NCBI GenBank assembly: GCA_027886185.1
Contig: WOAB01000619.1
Location: 9,424,001 to 9,488,000 of the forward strand
DNA: 64,000 nt
Direction: 5' to 3'
DNA from: Rheum nobile
Taxonomy: Eukaryota; Streptophyta; Magnoliopsida; Caryophyllales; Polygonaceae
The translations under genes and the position numbers were made by a program. The notes beneath the pieces were generated by a model, which saw only the letters and a program-made list of their open reading frames with translations, was not told the DNA's origin and did no database searches. This document shows, piece by piece, positions 11,984 to 25,149 of this stretch (position 1 is the stretch's first letter; each line of letters starts with the position of its first letter).

Positions 11984-14432
11984 TGTAACACCCCCGACTT
12001 ATGTCGGTAGTGCCACACTCCAGTGACCTTAGACATTACCGTCCAAAGTCACCCTAGGCTTTAATCGGAACAATTAAGCTTGAATACATATATATTAAAT
12101 GTCGAAAGATTAAACAGCGGAAGACATTTAATATGAAACTCAATCCTTTTATTAAAAAATCTCTCATTAAACGAGAGTAGCGTTTTTACAACATAGTGAA
12201 ATTTCAGCGGAAGACTTATAAATTACACAAAGGAAGACTTTTAAGAATAAACCTATTACATGACTAGGTTATAAAAATATATATTAAAGTAATACTTAAC
12301 AACCTTAAAACACTGACACTTAAATCTTCAAGTGCAAGCCTCTTCTTCAACTGGTTACTTCAAGACTTCGGGAACCAACCACTGATGTGCCGTATAGGAC
12401 GGATGACACCAGCCAACCATGCAAGGAATAAAACCCGGTTGGTTAGTCTAATGAAAGACTATGCAAGGGTGAAAATAGAATGGTTCTAGTGATCGTAACT
12501 GTTTACTATCATTGTCCCTCGAATAACAACCGAAGGAACGATACATAACCCGGAACTTTCACGGAATGATTAAAGTTTAGACATGCATTGAAGAGAAGAC
12601 TCCAAAGGAATTGAGTCTTATGGGAAACGTATGACAAATGTTTGGGAACGTTATAGTTTTCACACAAGCGTTTAAAAACGACTTGATTTCACGGAATGAT
12701 TAAAGTTTAGACATGCATTGAAGAGAAGAGTCCAAAGGAATTGAGTCTTATGGGAAACGTATGACAAATGTTTGGGAACGTTATAATTTTCACACAAACG
12801 TTTAAAAATGACTTGATCATTTGGGTCCACGACCAACCTCACTGCGTAATGCGAATTCAGATTTGGAAGGAAGACTTACTCTAACCGAAGTCCGGGCGAT
12901 TTCCACGTTGTACTCATCACCCGAGTGTATATTAATTATGTGCATATCCGCACTTATCTTATTTAATTTACAAAATGTATATTCATGTTAAGCTTTTAAT
13001 ATGATCTCGAGTGACAACGAGAATAACACAGGGTGACATACGCCAACCCAATGGCACCAGCATTGTGCGTAATGTCTCTTATCCTTAACGGGTGGATAAG
13101 AAGTAAGGATCATGACCTTAAAAGTATTACATAATTATTCTGACACATATCGGGTTATAAAGAAATGACTAATCCTCATCCGGAATTAGCGTTCCTACGA
13201 ATACTCGTGCTAATGTAGCATTTAAGTTTACATTTAAATCCATAACAAAACCATCACAGTAATAACAGGTATAATAACGTTGTTTCTAGCAATATATACA
13301 ACCTATTATAATATCATATTTTAATCATATCATTTATAAAATTGTTCCCAAACGAAAACAACACTTCACCCCATTTTAGTTAACAATCAAGTAATTGATA
13401 ATTAAAAGAATTATGGAATGATAAGCAAGAGCAAACCGCCACTTGCCTTAATCTCGACGAACGAAGGTTTGTGGGTCGGAAATACTGGACACACGCTCAC
13501 AACCTACTGGAAATCCCGTCGAAGCCCACCGACGTTCCAAGGTCCATTCCGACGACGCACGTGAAACGAGGCACAAAATACCCTAATTAGGTTCGTTACT
13601 GAAATACGAACAAATTACAAAAGGAAATGCCTAAGCCGCGGTCGCGGTTGGCCTGGCCGCAATCGTGCTTTGCTGGGCAAAGCCGCGGTCGTGGTTAACC
13701 TACCTACGGTCGCGGTTTTCTAGGCGGTACCCGCGGTCGCGGTGGATGGAGCCGCGGTCGCGGTTCTCCATCCCGACGCGGGCCAGGTCGGCTTCGAGGC
13801 TTATCGAACGGACGAACAACCACTTCTTGGCTTCGGACAAGGGCTCACCATGACCACTGTTACTTCCCATCCTCCAAGACTCCTCCGGTGACCACTGCAA
13901 CTCCGGCGACACTTTCGACGAGCTCACGAACTCCGGCGAGACACAAAAACGAGAGAGAGATTTGAGAGACTGAGGATGAAGAATTTCGAGGTTGGAGGCC
14001 CTCTATTTATAGGGGAAAATGACCCTAACGTCTGGCCACACGAATTGGTACAAATTCCTTCAACGGAGAACGAAGAAAAACGTGGGGAAAACCAGGCGAC
14101 AGGCTTCTGGAAGCTCGGGGAAGAAGACAAACCAGAGACCCGCGATCGCGATTTCAGAGCCGCGATCGCGGTTTGCTCACAAGCAAAACCGCGCCTGCGG
14201 TTTCCCCGCGCTCGTGCCTCTGGCTTCTTGGCCACGGTTTCCTCACGCGGTCTTGACTAGGTCTTATCTTTAGTACTTCTAAAAATATTCTAAGACCCAA
14301 TATAGATATTAAACGTATATCACTACGTTCAAAAGATCTCACTGAGATTACAAATATGCTCAACGCGCCCTACTATAGAACGAGGGTTGGGAAATTACCC
14401 AAATACCCTTACCGAAATTGAGGGGTATTACA
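11984..14432 (-). mobile_element. 3' LTR of the gag-only element
   Basis: Plus-strand ends are TGTAACACCCCC and GGGGTATTACA. At 2449 bp it is 145 bp longer than its partner. About 130 bp of this is a direct duplication (12560-12689 and 12690-12819, starting CACGGAATGATTAAAG) absent from the right LTR. CCGCGGTCGCGG-type clusters lie at 13630-13770 and 14140-14240, with a minus-oriented TATA box (CTATAAATAG) near 14003-14013. Confidence 0.88.
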
Positions 14433-16830
14433 TCACTACCTCCTTAAAAGAAGTTTCGACCCCGAAACTTGGCCGATAAAAGCTCAGACAGCTCAGACAA
14501 GCGATCTTATAATAAGTTACCCAACCTTATGAGTTTAACCATGCCTAACCCATTTAACACTTTGTCAATTGGTTCAAGCATTTCTAAGTTAAAATCTATA
14601 AGTTGGTTCAAATTACAGTTAACGTAAGGTTAACAATAATTTAGACCCTTCGCAACTTAAGGGAATGTTATATCTTGCTTTCACCAAACATTGCTTTCAC
14701 CAAACATACATTCTACCATATTACCCCTATGGTAACATGAGGATTATTACATTACTACACCCTTAAAAATAGTTTTGACCCCGAAACTAACATCACTAAA
14801 GTAAAGGGACCGGTTTCACCATAAATCTCACTACCTGAACTTAATATCCTTAATCATTCATCCTTGTACTTGTTCCTAGGAAAACGATATGTTTCCTCAA
14901 CCATACCACTATCTTGCATATCTTAACTCCATGTGCTACACTTGTAACAACTCGTGACTACATTCACGAATCATTATTACCTTAGGATAATAGTCTCCAA
15001 AATCCTCGCAATAGACTTGCTATACCTTAAGCATGAGAACACACATTTCTCTTACAACTTTTCTGTTTATAACCTCTCTCAAAGTACATACCTTATCTTT
15101 CTTAAGTTGATATCCTTAAATAAATTTGGTGTTCGCAACCTATATCACCCAAGTCAAACTATTTATTCGATCATGATTCCACTTACAACATACTGCTTGA
15201 ATTCCTTACTCTTGCTAGAATCGACATGATCATCCACAAGATTACCATTGCCTTAATCATCGTATCCATTATAACCTCCAATATAATCTCGCTATTATGC
15301 CATATTCCTCATAAAGACCTTGATGTCCTCAAACAGAAGAATACAACATTTTTCTACTAACTTCCCTTCGATGATCAGATCCTCAAAGTACATACATAGA
15401 ACTTACTTGTACCTCAACTTAGTACCTCCACTTGTCATAAAGGCCTTACTCCTTACATACACGGCTCACCTATTTCATTGGTTACCTTAATTAAATTTGA
15501 CCCTTGTGCCACATCTTAACTTAAAATCCTTACGCATATAATCCCTAAATATTTCCACAATTAATCACACCACAACCTATGTCTGATTATCTCCACATGA
15601 TTTAAATATCCATTCCACAAGATTATATTCTCGTTTTACCTAAACGTGTCATATGATCACCTTAATAGACGTAGGTCTCTTTTCATCCAATCTTGTAGAC
15701 AAAATTCCATCCACTTAAGTTATCATGTACTCTAAATCCTTATACTTTTAAAACAACCTTTACCAACCGAGTTGTTAATCACCATAAATCCTTAAACACG
15801 TAATCGTCCTCATACGATACATTATCCCAAATCAAGCGACCCTTTTGCTTTATCGAAACTCACTATTTATCCAGGATGTAATCGTCTTAATACTCCTCCT
15901 GTCCTTATACCGTTTCTCTTAAGAAAACCTCATAACGAAACCTCAGATAATACTCTTCCAGAATAATACTTATGACTTCACACCCTTAACCTTTCCGAAA
16001 TCTTAAACCACTAGGCCCACAATGAGCACACTCACTTACAAACTCCCTAACCATAACCTTTGGGTTCTAAGGTTTTACTCAAGGTCGTAATAGAGTACGA
16101 TCCTTTTAGAGAAACCAGATTCCCTATGAACTATCTCTTATATACATTTATTCTCTTCCCAACAATCTATCCACTTAGATGACTACAGTATGACCTCACA
16201 ACTAGGTATTCTGAACTTCATATAGTTCACTCATATGTAATTTTACCAAAACAAATGTTTAGGGTACATATATGAGAAATAACTCTTAATCCCATAGAGA
16301 ATTACCCACACACATTTGTTTCCTTTACATTCAGGAATTTTGGTAAAACTCAACTTACGAGATAACGCTCGTCAGCTCAACTAAGGAAGTAATTAATGTC
16401 ATACCAAGTGGCATTACTCCAAGAATAAAGAGAGATTCCTAAGAATGGATCTAGGAATTCAATAATAGAGTCGCCCCTGGTGTTAACCATGTAGGGGGAC
16501 GAACACCTAGGCTCCATACGTCACCCCTCCTTTATGAGTCCTGATAGCCCTTATCCACACGTGACATAAACTGTTTTTGGCAATCACGGAGTCTCGTATG
16601 AATGAACCATTTGCAATAGTAACAAATCTAGTAATTTCCGGAACAAGGAAAAACTTCTTTATTATTCAAAACATTACATTAAAACAACTGATAGAAAGTC
16701 GAATAGACAGATTACTAACTATGGAGACTACCGACACAAGTCGTCGCTCCATATTCTTAAGAAGGCTCAACAAAAATTACAACTACCCGCTCGGTTCCTT
16801 TCCGTCGGTTTGACGCAACACGAAGAGTCA
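14433..16830. other. Non-coding internal region of the gag-only element
   Basis: AT-rich DNA with no ORF above about 90 codons and no pol motifs on either strand. It starts (minus-strand view, just before the 3' LTR) with a purine-rich tract AAGGAGGTAGTGA that may serve as the polypurine primer. It occupies the place where pol should be. Confidence 0.6.
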
Positions 16831-16849
16831 TTGCCCCTGACCTGAAGAC

Positions 16850-17952
16850 TCCATAGGCGCCTTGCCTTTATTACGAGCAATAGATTGCTCCGGAGCGGAC
16901 ATCCCTGGCTTTGGGTTCTGCACATTGCCAACATTCGAGGCTTGGTAAGGCTACGTTGATCTTTGACCCTTCTTCCTACAGTATGCTTTCATGTGGCCTT
17001 CCCTCCCACAATTGTAACATACCCTCTTTTCCTTTTAGCAGCTAAGACTTTTATGTCCAACCTCACCACAGTTGTGGCACTGAATCACTCCGCTACTCCA
17101 ACCTGAGCCTTTGGCGGAGTCAGACTGAGTCGTCTCGGTCTTAGCGCGACCAGACTTCTCAAACTTGGTGGGCGATACCGGTCGCTTGAATGTACCAACC
17201 TGGCGATCATGTTGCCCACCCCTTCCTTTAACATGCTTCTCCCGCTTTTGGGCGGATTCTTCCAGTATGACCTCTATCTTGTAGGCCGCATCCACATATT
17301 GCTCCAATGTAGAACAACCGTGACGCACCATCAGAGGTTTGATTTCTGAATTCATCCATCCATGGAAGTACCAGATCTTTTGCTCTTCACTCGACACTTC
17401 TGGTCCAGCATATTGCAGCGGATGATTGAACTTAGCTGCAAGCTCAGTCACCTTCAACCCCTCGGTATTAGGGTAATAGAATTCCTTATGCTTCTCTTCC
17501 CTCATAGCACGGGAAAAGAAACTGTCAGTCATCTTAGTCTTGAACATACCCCAGTTCAATCCGGGATGATCAGCTAGACCGGTGCTCTCCCACCATTCGC
17601 TAGCCACATCCTTAAGTTGAAGGGAGGCGATGTGCACTTTCTCAGTCTCAGTGTAATCCATGTTTCTGAACAGTCGTTCCATGTGCAAGAACCAATACGC
17701 CACTTTGACCGGTTCTCCAGTACCATCATAGCTGTCAGGCCTCATTGAGCTCACGGCCTTCAAGGGTCGACCGTAAGTTCCTTTGTTCCTGACAGCATCG
17801 ACCTGAGGTACGTGTTCCACTGGCTCCTCAATTTCAAGAACAAACTGAGGAACTGGACCACCCTGTGCTTGCGGTGCAATTGACCGAATTATATCGGTGA
17901 CCGTCTGCATAACAAACCCATGAATGGCCTCTTTGGTCGCGGCATCCAACAC
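16850..17952 (-). pseudogene. Gag of the non-autonomous gypsy element
   Basis: A 305-codon ORF starts at 17952 (MLDAATKEAIHGF) and carries the retrotransposon gag core (YWFLHMERLFRNM, EWWEST, MFKTKMTDSFFS, then CSTLEQYVDAAYK). It ends in a zinc knuckle CHNCGEVGHKSLSC, where a TAG at about 17035 stops it. A second knuckle CYNCGREGHMKAYC follows immediately in the same frame, so the gene is probably interrupted by this one stop. It is very similar to the gag at 2903-3993. The product should coat and package RNA into particles. No pol follows. Confidence 0.85.
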
Positions 17953-18786
17953 TACCGGAGGATTAGCCTGAACTTGGCCAACACCTGCGGGGTTATTGTG
18001 AGAGACGGACTCGCTCTCCTCCCTTGATTAGCTGCGCTCCTCAGATTCAGCCTTGGGTTGTTACTCGGTCCCGCACCAGCACGGACTGTGTTCCTTGTGT
18101 TACCATCTATTGATGGACCATAACATTAGTTTAGAACTTTTCCAACTTGAATATGACACTTAGTCAAATACGTTATGATACGAATTGTAAGGGTCCAAAC
18201 TAATAACTTTATATAAGTCTGACTAACCCTCCACCCTTAATCGCAGAAACGATCTTCTTCACTTTACTTTAGAATGGGAACCCTAGGAGAAATGTCAACC
18301 TTTAAATGACATTAAACCTAAGGAGAAACGATATTCCTAAGAATGGATCTAAGGAATAAGTAACAACTCGAAGCTTGCAGAAGTTTGAAAAACCACTTAT
18401 TATTAAACCTTATACTTTCAAACTACATACTTTATACCTTTAAACCTCATATAAAATAATTATTTATACAGTTTAGTTTCTCAAACTAGTGATACGATTA
18501 TCACAAAACTCTTACTAAGACGAAAATCATACCTTTAAAGTTACAATCATAAACTTATTTTAATTGCTTATAACACGCTGTTTATAAACCAATTATAAAT
18601 AACTTTTGAAGTTCAATAGTTAAATCATTAGTTTAAATTAAATTCCAAGAAATAAGTATAACTTTTAAATTTAACATTGAAAACTCTCAAAATTTCTTTT
18701 TAATAGAAAATAGGTTGAAAATAGTTTCGAAATTAATTTTCGAAAATTCTCAAACCTAACAGTAGGCCAATAATTTTAAAACCATT
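17953..18786. other. Leader between primer site and gag
   Basis: AT-rich 5' untranslated region of the gag-only element. No ORF comparable to the acidic ORF of the element at 1-8186 is visible here. Confidence 0.5.
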
Positions 18787-18798
18787 GCTCTGATACCA
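18787..18798 (-). other. Primer-binding site for initiator Met tRNA
   Basis: Minus-strand TGGTATCAGAGC lies 4 bp from the inner border of the right LTR, setting the direction of the element. Confidence 0.9.
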
Positions 18799-18802
18799 TA
18801 AT

Positions 18803-21106
18803 TGTAACACCCCGACTTATGTCGATAGTGCCACACGCCAGTGACCTTAGACATTACCGTCCAAAGTCACCCTAGGCTTTAATCGGAACAATTAAGCTTG
18901 AATACATATATATTAAATTTCAAAAGATTAAACAGCGGAAGACATTTAATATGAAACTCAATCATTTTATTAAAAGATATCTCATTAAACGAGAGTAGCG
19001 TTTTTACAACAGAGTGAAATTTCAGTGGAAGACTTATAAATTACACAGCGGAAGACTTTTAAGAATAAACCTATTACATGACTAGGTTATAAAAATATAT
19101 ATTAAAGTAATACTTAACAACCTTAAAACACTGACACTTAAATCTTCAACTCCAAGCCTCTTCTTCAACTGGTTACTTCAAGACTTCGGGAACCAACCAT
19201 TTATGTGACGTATAGGATGGATGACACCAGCCAACCATGCAAGGAATAAAACCCGGTTGGTTAGTCTAATGAAAGACTATGCAAGGGTGAAAACAGAATG
19301 GTTCTAGTGATCGTAATCGTTTACTATCATTGTCCCTCGAATAACAACCGAAGGAACGATACATAACCCAAAACCTTCACGGAATGATTAAAGTTTAGAC
19401 ATGCACTGAAGAGAAGAGTCCAAAGGAATTGAGTCTTATGGGAAACATATGACAAATGTTTGGGAACGTTATAGTTTCCACACAAGCGTTTAAAAATGAC
19501 TTGATCATTTGGGTCTACGACCAACCTCACCGCGTAATGCGAATTCAGATTTGGAAGGAAGACTTACTCTAACCGAAGTCCGGGTGGTTTCCACGCTGTA
19601 CTCCTCGCCCGAGGGTATATTAATTATGTGCATAACCGCACTTATCTTATTTAATTTACAAAACGTATATTCATGTTAAGCTTTTAATATGATCTCGAGT
19701 GACAACGAGAATAACACAGGGTGACATACGCCAACCCAATGGCACCAGCATTGTGCGTAACGCCTCTTATCCTTAACGGGTGGATAAGAAGTAAGGATCA
19801 TGACCTTAAAAGTATTACAGAATTATTCCGACACATATCGGGTTATAAAGAAACGACTAATCCTCATCCGGAATTAGCGTTACTACGAATACTCGTGCTA
19901 ATCTAGCATTTAAGTTTACATTTAAATCCATAACAAAACCATCACAGTAATAACAGGTATAATAACGTTGTTTCTAGCAATATATACAACCTATTATAAT
20001 ATCATACTTTAATCATATCAATTATAAAATTGTTCCCAAACGAAAACAACACTTCACCCCATTTTAGTTAACAATCAAGTAATTGATAATTAAAAGAATC
20101 ATGGAATGATAAGCAAGAGCGAACCGCCACTTGCCTTAATCTCGACAAACGAAGGTTTGCGGGTCGGGAATACTGGACACACGCTCACAGCCTACTGGAA
20201 ATCCCGTCGAAGCCCACCGACGTTCCAAGGTCCATTCCCACGATGCACGCGAAACGAGACACAAAATACCCTAATTAGGTTCGTTACTGAAATACGAACA
20301 GATTACGAAAGGAAATGCCTAAGCCGCGGTCGCGGTTGGCCTGGCCGCAATCGCGCTTTACTGGGCAAAGTTGCGGTCGCGGTTAACCTACCCGCGGTCA
20401 CGGTTAACCTACCCGCGGTCACGGTTTTCTGGGCAGCACCCGTTGTCGCGGTGGATGGAGCCGCGGTCGCGGTTCTCCATCCCGACGTGGGCCAGGTCAG
20501 CTTTGAGGCTTACCGAATGGACGAACAACCACTTCTTGGCTTCAGACAAGGGCTCACCACGACCACTGCTACTTCCCAGCCTCCAAGACTCCTCCGGTGA
20601 CCACTGCAACTCCGGCGACACTTCCGACGAGCTCACGAACTCCGGTGAGACACAAAAATGAGAGAGAGATTCAAGAGACTGAGGATGAAGAATTCTGAGG
20701 GTGGAGGCCCTCTATTTATAGGGGAAAATGACCCTAACGTCTGGCCATACGAATCGGTACAAATTCCTTCAACGGCGAACGAAGAAAAACGTGGGGAAAA
20801 CCAAGCGACAGGCTTCTGGAAGCTCGGGGAAGAAGACAAACCAGAGACCCGCGATCGTGGTTTGCTCACAAGCAAAACCGCGCCCTCGCGCCTCTGGCTT
20901 CTTGGCCGCGGTTTCCTCACCCGGTCTTGACTAGGTCTTATCTTTAGTACTTCTAAAAATATTCTAAGACCTAGTATAGATATTAAACGTATATCACTAC
21001 GTTCAAAAGATCTCACTGAGATTACAAATACGCTCAACGCGCCCTACTACAGAACGAGGGTTGGAAAATTACCGAAATACCCTTACCAAAATTGAGGGGT
21101 ATTACA
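18803..21106 (-). mobile_element. 5' LTR of the gag-only element
   Basis: 2304 bp, with plus-strand ends TGTAACACCCC and GGGGTATTACA, next to the primer site and the TSD. A minus-oriented TATA box lies in CCCCTATAAATAGAGGG near 20710-20726, with CCGCGGTCGCGG-type units at 20320-20480 downstream (in transcription direction) and 20850-20920 upstream. Confidence 0.9.
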
Positions 21107-21111
21107 GGCAT

Positions 21112-21330
21112 CAAGGTCTAAAGCGTTTTCCCAAAAATAGTACATGAAACTGCGACGATATTCCTTCTTCGATATCCACTTGCCTTGTTCGAAATGCTTC
21201 TGATTTAGTATCTCGCGAATCTGCAGGTGATTAATTCATTTCCTACTGAACTAATTTTATTTGATAGTATATAAATGCTTTATTTTTTAATTCTTATTAC
21301 AGTTGCACGAAAGAGACCATCTAGAGAAGG
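21112..21330 (+). pseudogene. Helitron segment resuming after the gypsy insertion
   Basis: The first codons, QGLKRFPKNS, complete the phrase broken at 11983. A TGA soon follows and the frame is lost, so this part decayed independently. It links to the longer Rep ORF starting at 21374. Confidence 0.65.
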
Positions 21331-21373
21331 AAAAGAGATCTCTTGTAGATAATATTACGCTTACAGGTTTCAA

Positions 21374-23029
21374 ATGCGTCCAAATAACTATACTATGCAT
21401 ACATGTCGAGTTCTTTTACAGTACATTGTGGATATGTATGTAAAAATTGAAAATACTAGGTTAGATTTTCTAAGAAGGAATCAGAGCGTCATTAGAAGTG
21501 AACTATATCAAGGTGTTGTTGATAGTGTTAATGATGGCACCAGAGATGCATCTTCCATTGGACGTCGCACTATATTGCCTGCCTCATTCATTGGCGGTCC
21601 AAGAGATATGAGATGTAGATACTTGAATGCTATGGCTCTTGTTCAACACTTTGGAAAACCTGATTTATTTTTAACAATGACGTGCAATCCTAAATGGCCA
21701 GAAATTATAGCAGAACTTTCTCCGAAAGAAAAGCCAGCAAACCGTCCTGATATAGTCACCCGTGTCTTTCGTTCGAAGCTTAAATCTCTAAAAAGACTTA
21801 TTGTTGAGGAAAATGTCTTTGGAGTTGTTGCTACAAGAGTTGATGTTATAGAATTTCAGAAGCGTGGTTTACCTCATGCTCACTTATTGATAACTATGTC
21901 CTCTTCGAACAAGATTCTCAATCCAGATAAATATGACCAATATGTGTCGGCTGAACTTCTGTCCACTCAAACTCCTTATTTACGGAGTCTTGTCATACAA
22001 CATATACTACATGGGCCTTGCGGAACATCAAATCTCAATTCGCCATGCATGAAACAAAAAGGGTTCAAAACATATTGCAGATTTAACTATCCAAAATCGT
22101 ACGCTGAGTTCACAACATGTGTTGATGATTGTTATCCTATCTACAAGAGAAGAGATAATGGGGACAAAGCTGTTATACGAAGAAAAGAATTAGATAACCG
22201 ATGGATAATTCCTTACAATCTGTATCTTTTAGCAACCTTTGACTGTCACATAAATGTTGAGATATACTCTATCGTTAAGGCTGTGAAATATATTTACAAG
22301 TATGTGTATAAAGGGCATGATCGTGTGTGTTTTAACATTGCAAATAATCACATGAATATACAAGATGAAATCGGGATGTTTCAGTCTGCGAGATGGATTA
22401 GCTCTCTAGAGGCAACATGGAGAATTTATGCAGTTGACCTATATGATATGTATCCAATTGTAATGCCGCTTCAAGTACATCTTCCATTCATGCATCTGGT
22501 CAAGTTTAACGACCATGAAAACCTGCAAAATGTGGTGAGTGATGAGAAGCGACAAACCACTATGTTAACAGCTTTCTTTGCAGCCAACAGTGAAACGGAT
22601 TTAGAGTCAAAATATTTGTACTCGGAATTTCCTCAACATTATGTATGGGGTGGATCAGCAAAACAATGGAATAAAAGAAAGATAAACAGGGGAGCAATTG
22701 GTAGAATGACGTTTATAAATCCTTGTGAAGGAGAAAGATATTATTTGAGATTACTTCTTTCACATGTCAGAGGCCCACGATCATTTGTTGATTTACTGAC
22801 TATCGATGGCATCAAATGTGATACTTTTAAGGAATCAACTGAGAAACGTACACTTGTGGAACAAAATGATTATGTTGGGTTATGCATGGAGGAGGCCGCT
22901 AAAATACAAATGCCAGGTACGTTACGTAGATTATTTACTACTTTACTTATTTTTTGTGAGCATGTAAATCCCAAGTCTTTATGGGAAACATATTATTCAT
23001 CTCTTTCTGAAGATTTTGCACATATATAG
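21374..23029 (+). pseudogene. Helitron Rep (HUH nuclease) domain
   Basis: A 551-codon open frame without a true start. Residues 25-130 carry the Helitron_like_N signature (GPRDMRCRYLNAMA, LFLTMTCNPKWPEI). The HUH motif PHAHLLI has the two metal-binding histidines at about residues 168 and 170. The catalytic tyrosine motif YIYKYVYKGHDR lies near residue 310. The family nicks and joins single-stranded DNA during rolling-circle transposition in the nucleus. The frame is lost near 23029 and homology continues one frame over at 23016. The key catalytic residues are still present despite the surrounding decay. Confidence 0.88.
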
Positions 23030-23777
23030 AGATGAAACTGTTAAAATTGCTCATTTAACTTTTACTGAAATTGAAAAACACTTGGAAGGGATGGGAAAAA
23101 ATATGAAACACTACGACCTACATCCTCCGGAGTATGTTGATACATTTACAGGCAGAGTAACTAGAGATATTAGTGATGCGCTTAATGCTCCTATTCCTAC
23201 ATCTTATGTGTCTGCACCAAAACTCTTAAATCCAGAACAACGTACTGCGTACAAGTGCATAATGCGTCATGTTAAGACAAACACACCAGGTGCATTCTTT
23301 ATAGATGGTCCGGGTGGAATAGGTAAAACATTTCTATATTGTGCACTTTATGCTAAACTTAGATCTCTTAGAAAAATTGTTATACCAATAGCTACATCAG
23401 GCATTGCTGCTTCCAATATACCAACTGGTAGAACTGCACATTCAAGGTTCAAAATTCCTATAGACGACAATGGTGTACTTACTTGCAATGTATCTAAGCA
23501 AAGTAGTTTAGCATGTCTACTCAGAGAAACAACATTGTTCATTTGGGATGAAGCTTCAATGGCAAAGAAAGAAAGCATTGAATCATTGAATATGCTCCTG
23601 CGGGACATATGTGACAACAATGAACTATTTGGAGGTAAGATTATAGCTTTTGGCGGTGAATTTAGACAAGTGCTCCCAGTTCTTCCACATAAAACACAAC
23701 AAGAAGCAATTAATTCAAGCTTAGTCTGTTCTTACTTGTGGCCTCAAATGATCAAATTCAGATTAACTACAAAATAA
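23016..23777 (+). pseudogene. Helitron Pif1-like helicase, N-terminal half
   Basis: The segment carries Walker A GPGGIGKT (23307-23330) and Walker B LFIWDEASM, followed by FGGEFRQVLPV, all characteristic of Pif1-family 5'-3' DNA helicases fused to Helitron Rep proteins. It overlaps the Rep segment in another frame, so a frameshift separates them, and a second frameshift near 23770 moves homology to the next segment. Confidence 0.88.
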
Positions 23778-24625
23778 GAGCAAAGGATGATCTAGAGTTT
23801 GCACAATTTCTTCTACAACTGGGTAATGGAAAATTCCAAACAAATGAAAGTGTCACGATTCATCTGCCATCGGAAATTATAAATTGTCGCTATGTTGACG
23901 ATGAATGTACTGATCTTTTGGTGAGCAGCGTTTATCCTAAAATGAATGATGAGCATTTCAACTCAAAAAATTCCAGCGCAAGAGTAATTTTGACTCCAAT
24001 AAACGATGGTGTTGATAACATTAATGCATCATTAATCGAAAGATTTCCTGGAGTAAGTACTACATATAAAAGTATAGACACAATCATTGATGACAATTGC
24101 AATCTATATCCAAATAAATTCTTCAACACTTTATGTCCTTCGGGAATGAGTCCTCATGAATTGGTACTCAAAGTCGGTTGTCCTGTCATATTGCTTCGCA
24201 ATTTGGATCCTCCAAATGGTTTGTGTAACGGTACTAGGTTGATTTACAAAGAATTTTATAGAAATCTAATACTTTGCGAGATATCTACTGGTTATTACAA
24301 AGGAGAACAAGTGCTCCTACCAAGAATTAGTCTAAGCCCGCCTTCATCAAGCAAATATCCATTTAAATTCCAAAGGCGACAATTCCCGATAAAGCTTTGT
24401 TTTGCAATGACTTTAAACAAATCATAAGGACAAACACTCCAGCATGTTTGTGTCTTTTTGAAACAACCTTGCTTCTCCCATGGTCAGTTGTACATAGGTT
24501 GTTCAAGAGCTCGCAAAAGGGAGGATTTGCAAGTTTCTATTCCAAAATCATCAGTACTTAATGGAGAAAGACCATTAGTGAACAATGTGATTTCTTTTGA
24601 TATTTTAACGAAAGCTGATATTGGA
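23740..24625 (+). pseudogene. Helitron Pif1-like helicase, C-terminal half
   Basis: In the frame of the open stretch ending at 24427 the sequence shows LVLKVGCPVILLRNL and GLCNGTRL, typical of the C-terminal part of Pif1/Helitron helicases. A TAA at 24424-24426 interrupts the conserved NKSQGQTL motif (glutamine codon to stop), after which GQTLQHVCVFL and FSHGQLY continue in frame to about 24625. One nonsense codon therefore removes the last 65 residues. Confidence 0.85.
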
Positions 24626-24650
24626 TGAGTTTGGTGTTAGCATACACGAA

Positions 24651-25149
24651 ATTTTTGACAAATATAACAAGTCGAAAGTAAAGATTGGATGGAGTTCTTT
24701 ATGTTTAATTCATTTAACTTGTTATTATTTTCTATTTTCATTGTAATCGATTGTAATATCATTATTTGATTTAAATAAAGTCTTATTCATAATACATCAG
24801 TTCTAAAAAATGCTAATATTTTATTTATTGTTTAATAAAAAAACTATTTCCTTATAAATTACACTTAACATGTTAATTTTAAAACATACCACAATTTTTT
24901 ATTTCAATTAGAAAACGACTAACTAAATAATCCGATCTCGAGCGATCTACATCTTGTCACCTAATTTAGGTAGCTTATGCAACCTTCGGGCTTGTATTAA
25001 ATAATGTAGTGATTATCTACTAAACACAATATAATTACTCAATCAGAATTGATTTGATTAATATATTGTAATTAAGGGTCGAGCCTACAAGTGGCCAGCT
25101 CCCAAAAGCACCCACTAGTGCATAAGCTCGACCAAAATTTAATCTCGAT
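24651..25149. other. Unassigned AT-rich spacer
   Basis: Mostly poly-A/T-rich sequence with no coding signal. It may include the lost 3' terminus of the Helitron, but no clear hairpin plus CTRR end was found. Confidence 0.4.

Larger units (their letters stand above)
11984..21106 (-). mobile_element. Gag-only (non-autonomous) gypsy-type LTR retrotransposon
   Basis: Two LTRs (11984-14432 and 18803-21106) enclose 4.4 kb, and the perfect 5-bp TSD GGCAT lies at 11979-11983 and 21107-21111. A minus-strand primer site (18787-18798) adjoins the right LTR, so the element is on the minus strand. The internal region holds only a gag gene (about 16850-17952). No protease, RT, RNase H or integrase signature is visible in 14433-16800. 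It must therefore have been mobilised by enzymes from an autonomous relative. It sits inside a Helitron reading frame. Confidence 0.9.
11740..24650 (+). mobile_element. Degenerate Helitron split by a gypsy insertion
   Basis: Rep/helicase coding sequence is present at 11790-11983 and resumes at 21112, exactly across the gypsy element with TSD GGCAT. If the insertion is ignored the phrase GESGWHQGLKRF reads through. Helitrons move by rolling-circle replication using a HUH nuclease-helicase. Several frameshifts and nonsense codons show this copy is dead. The canonical 5' TC end and 3' hairpin-CTRR end were not identified, so outer limits are approximate. Confidence 0.8.
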
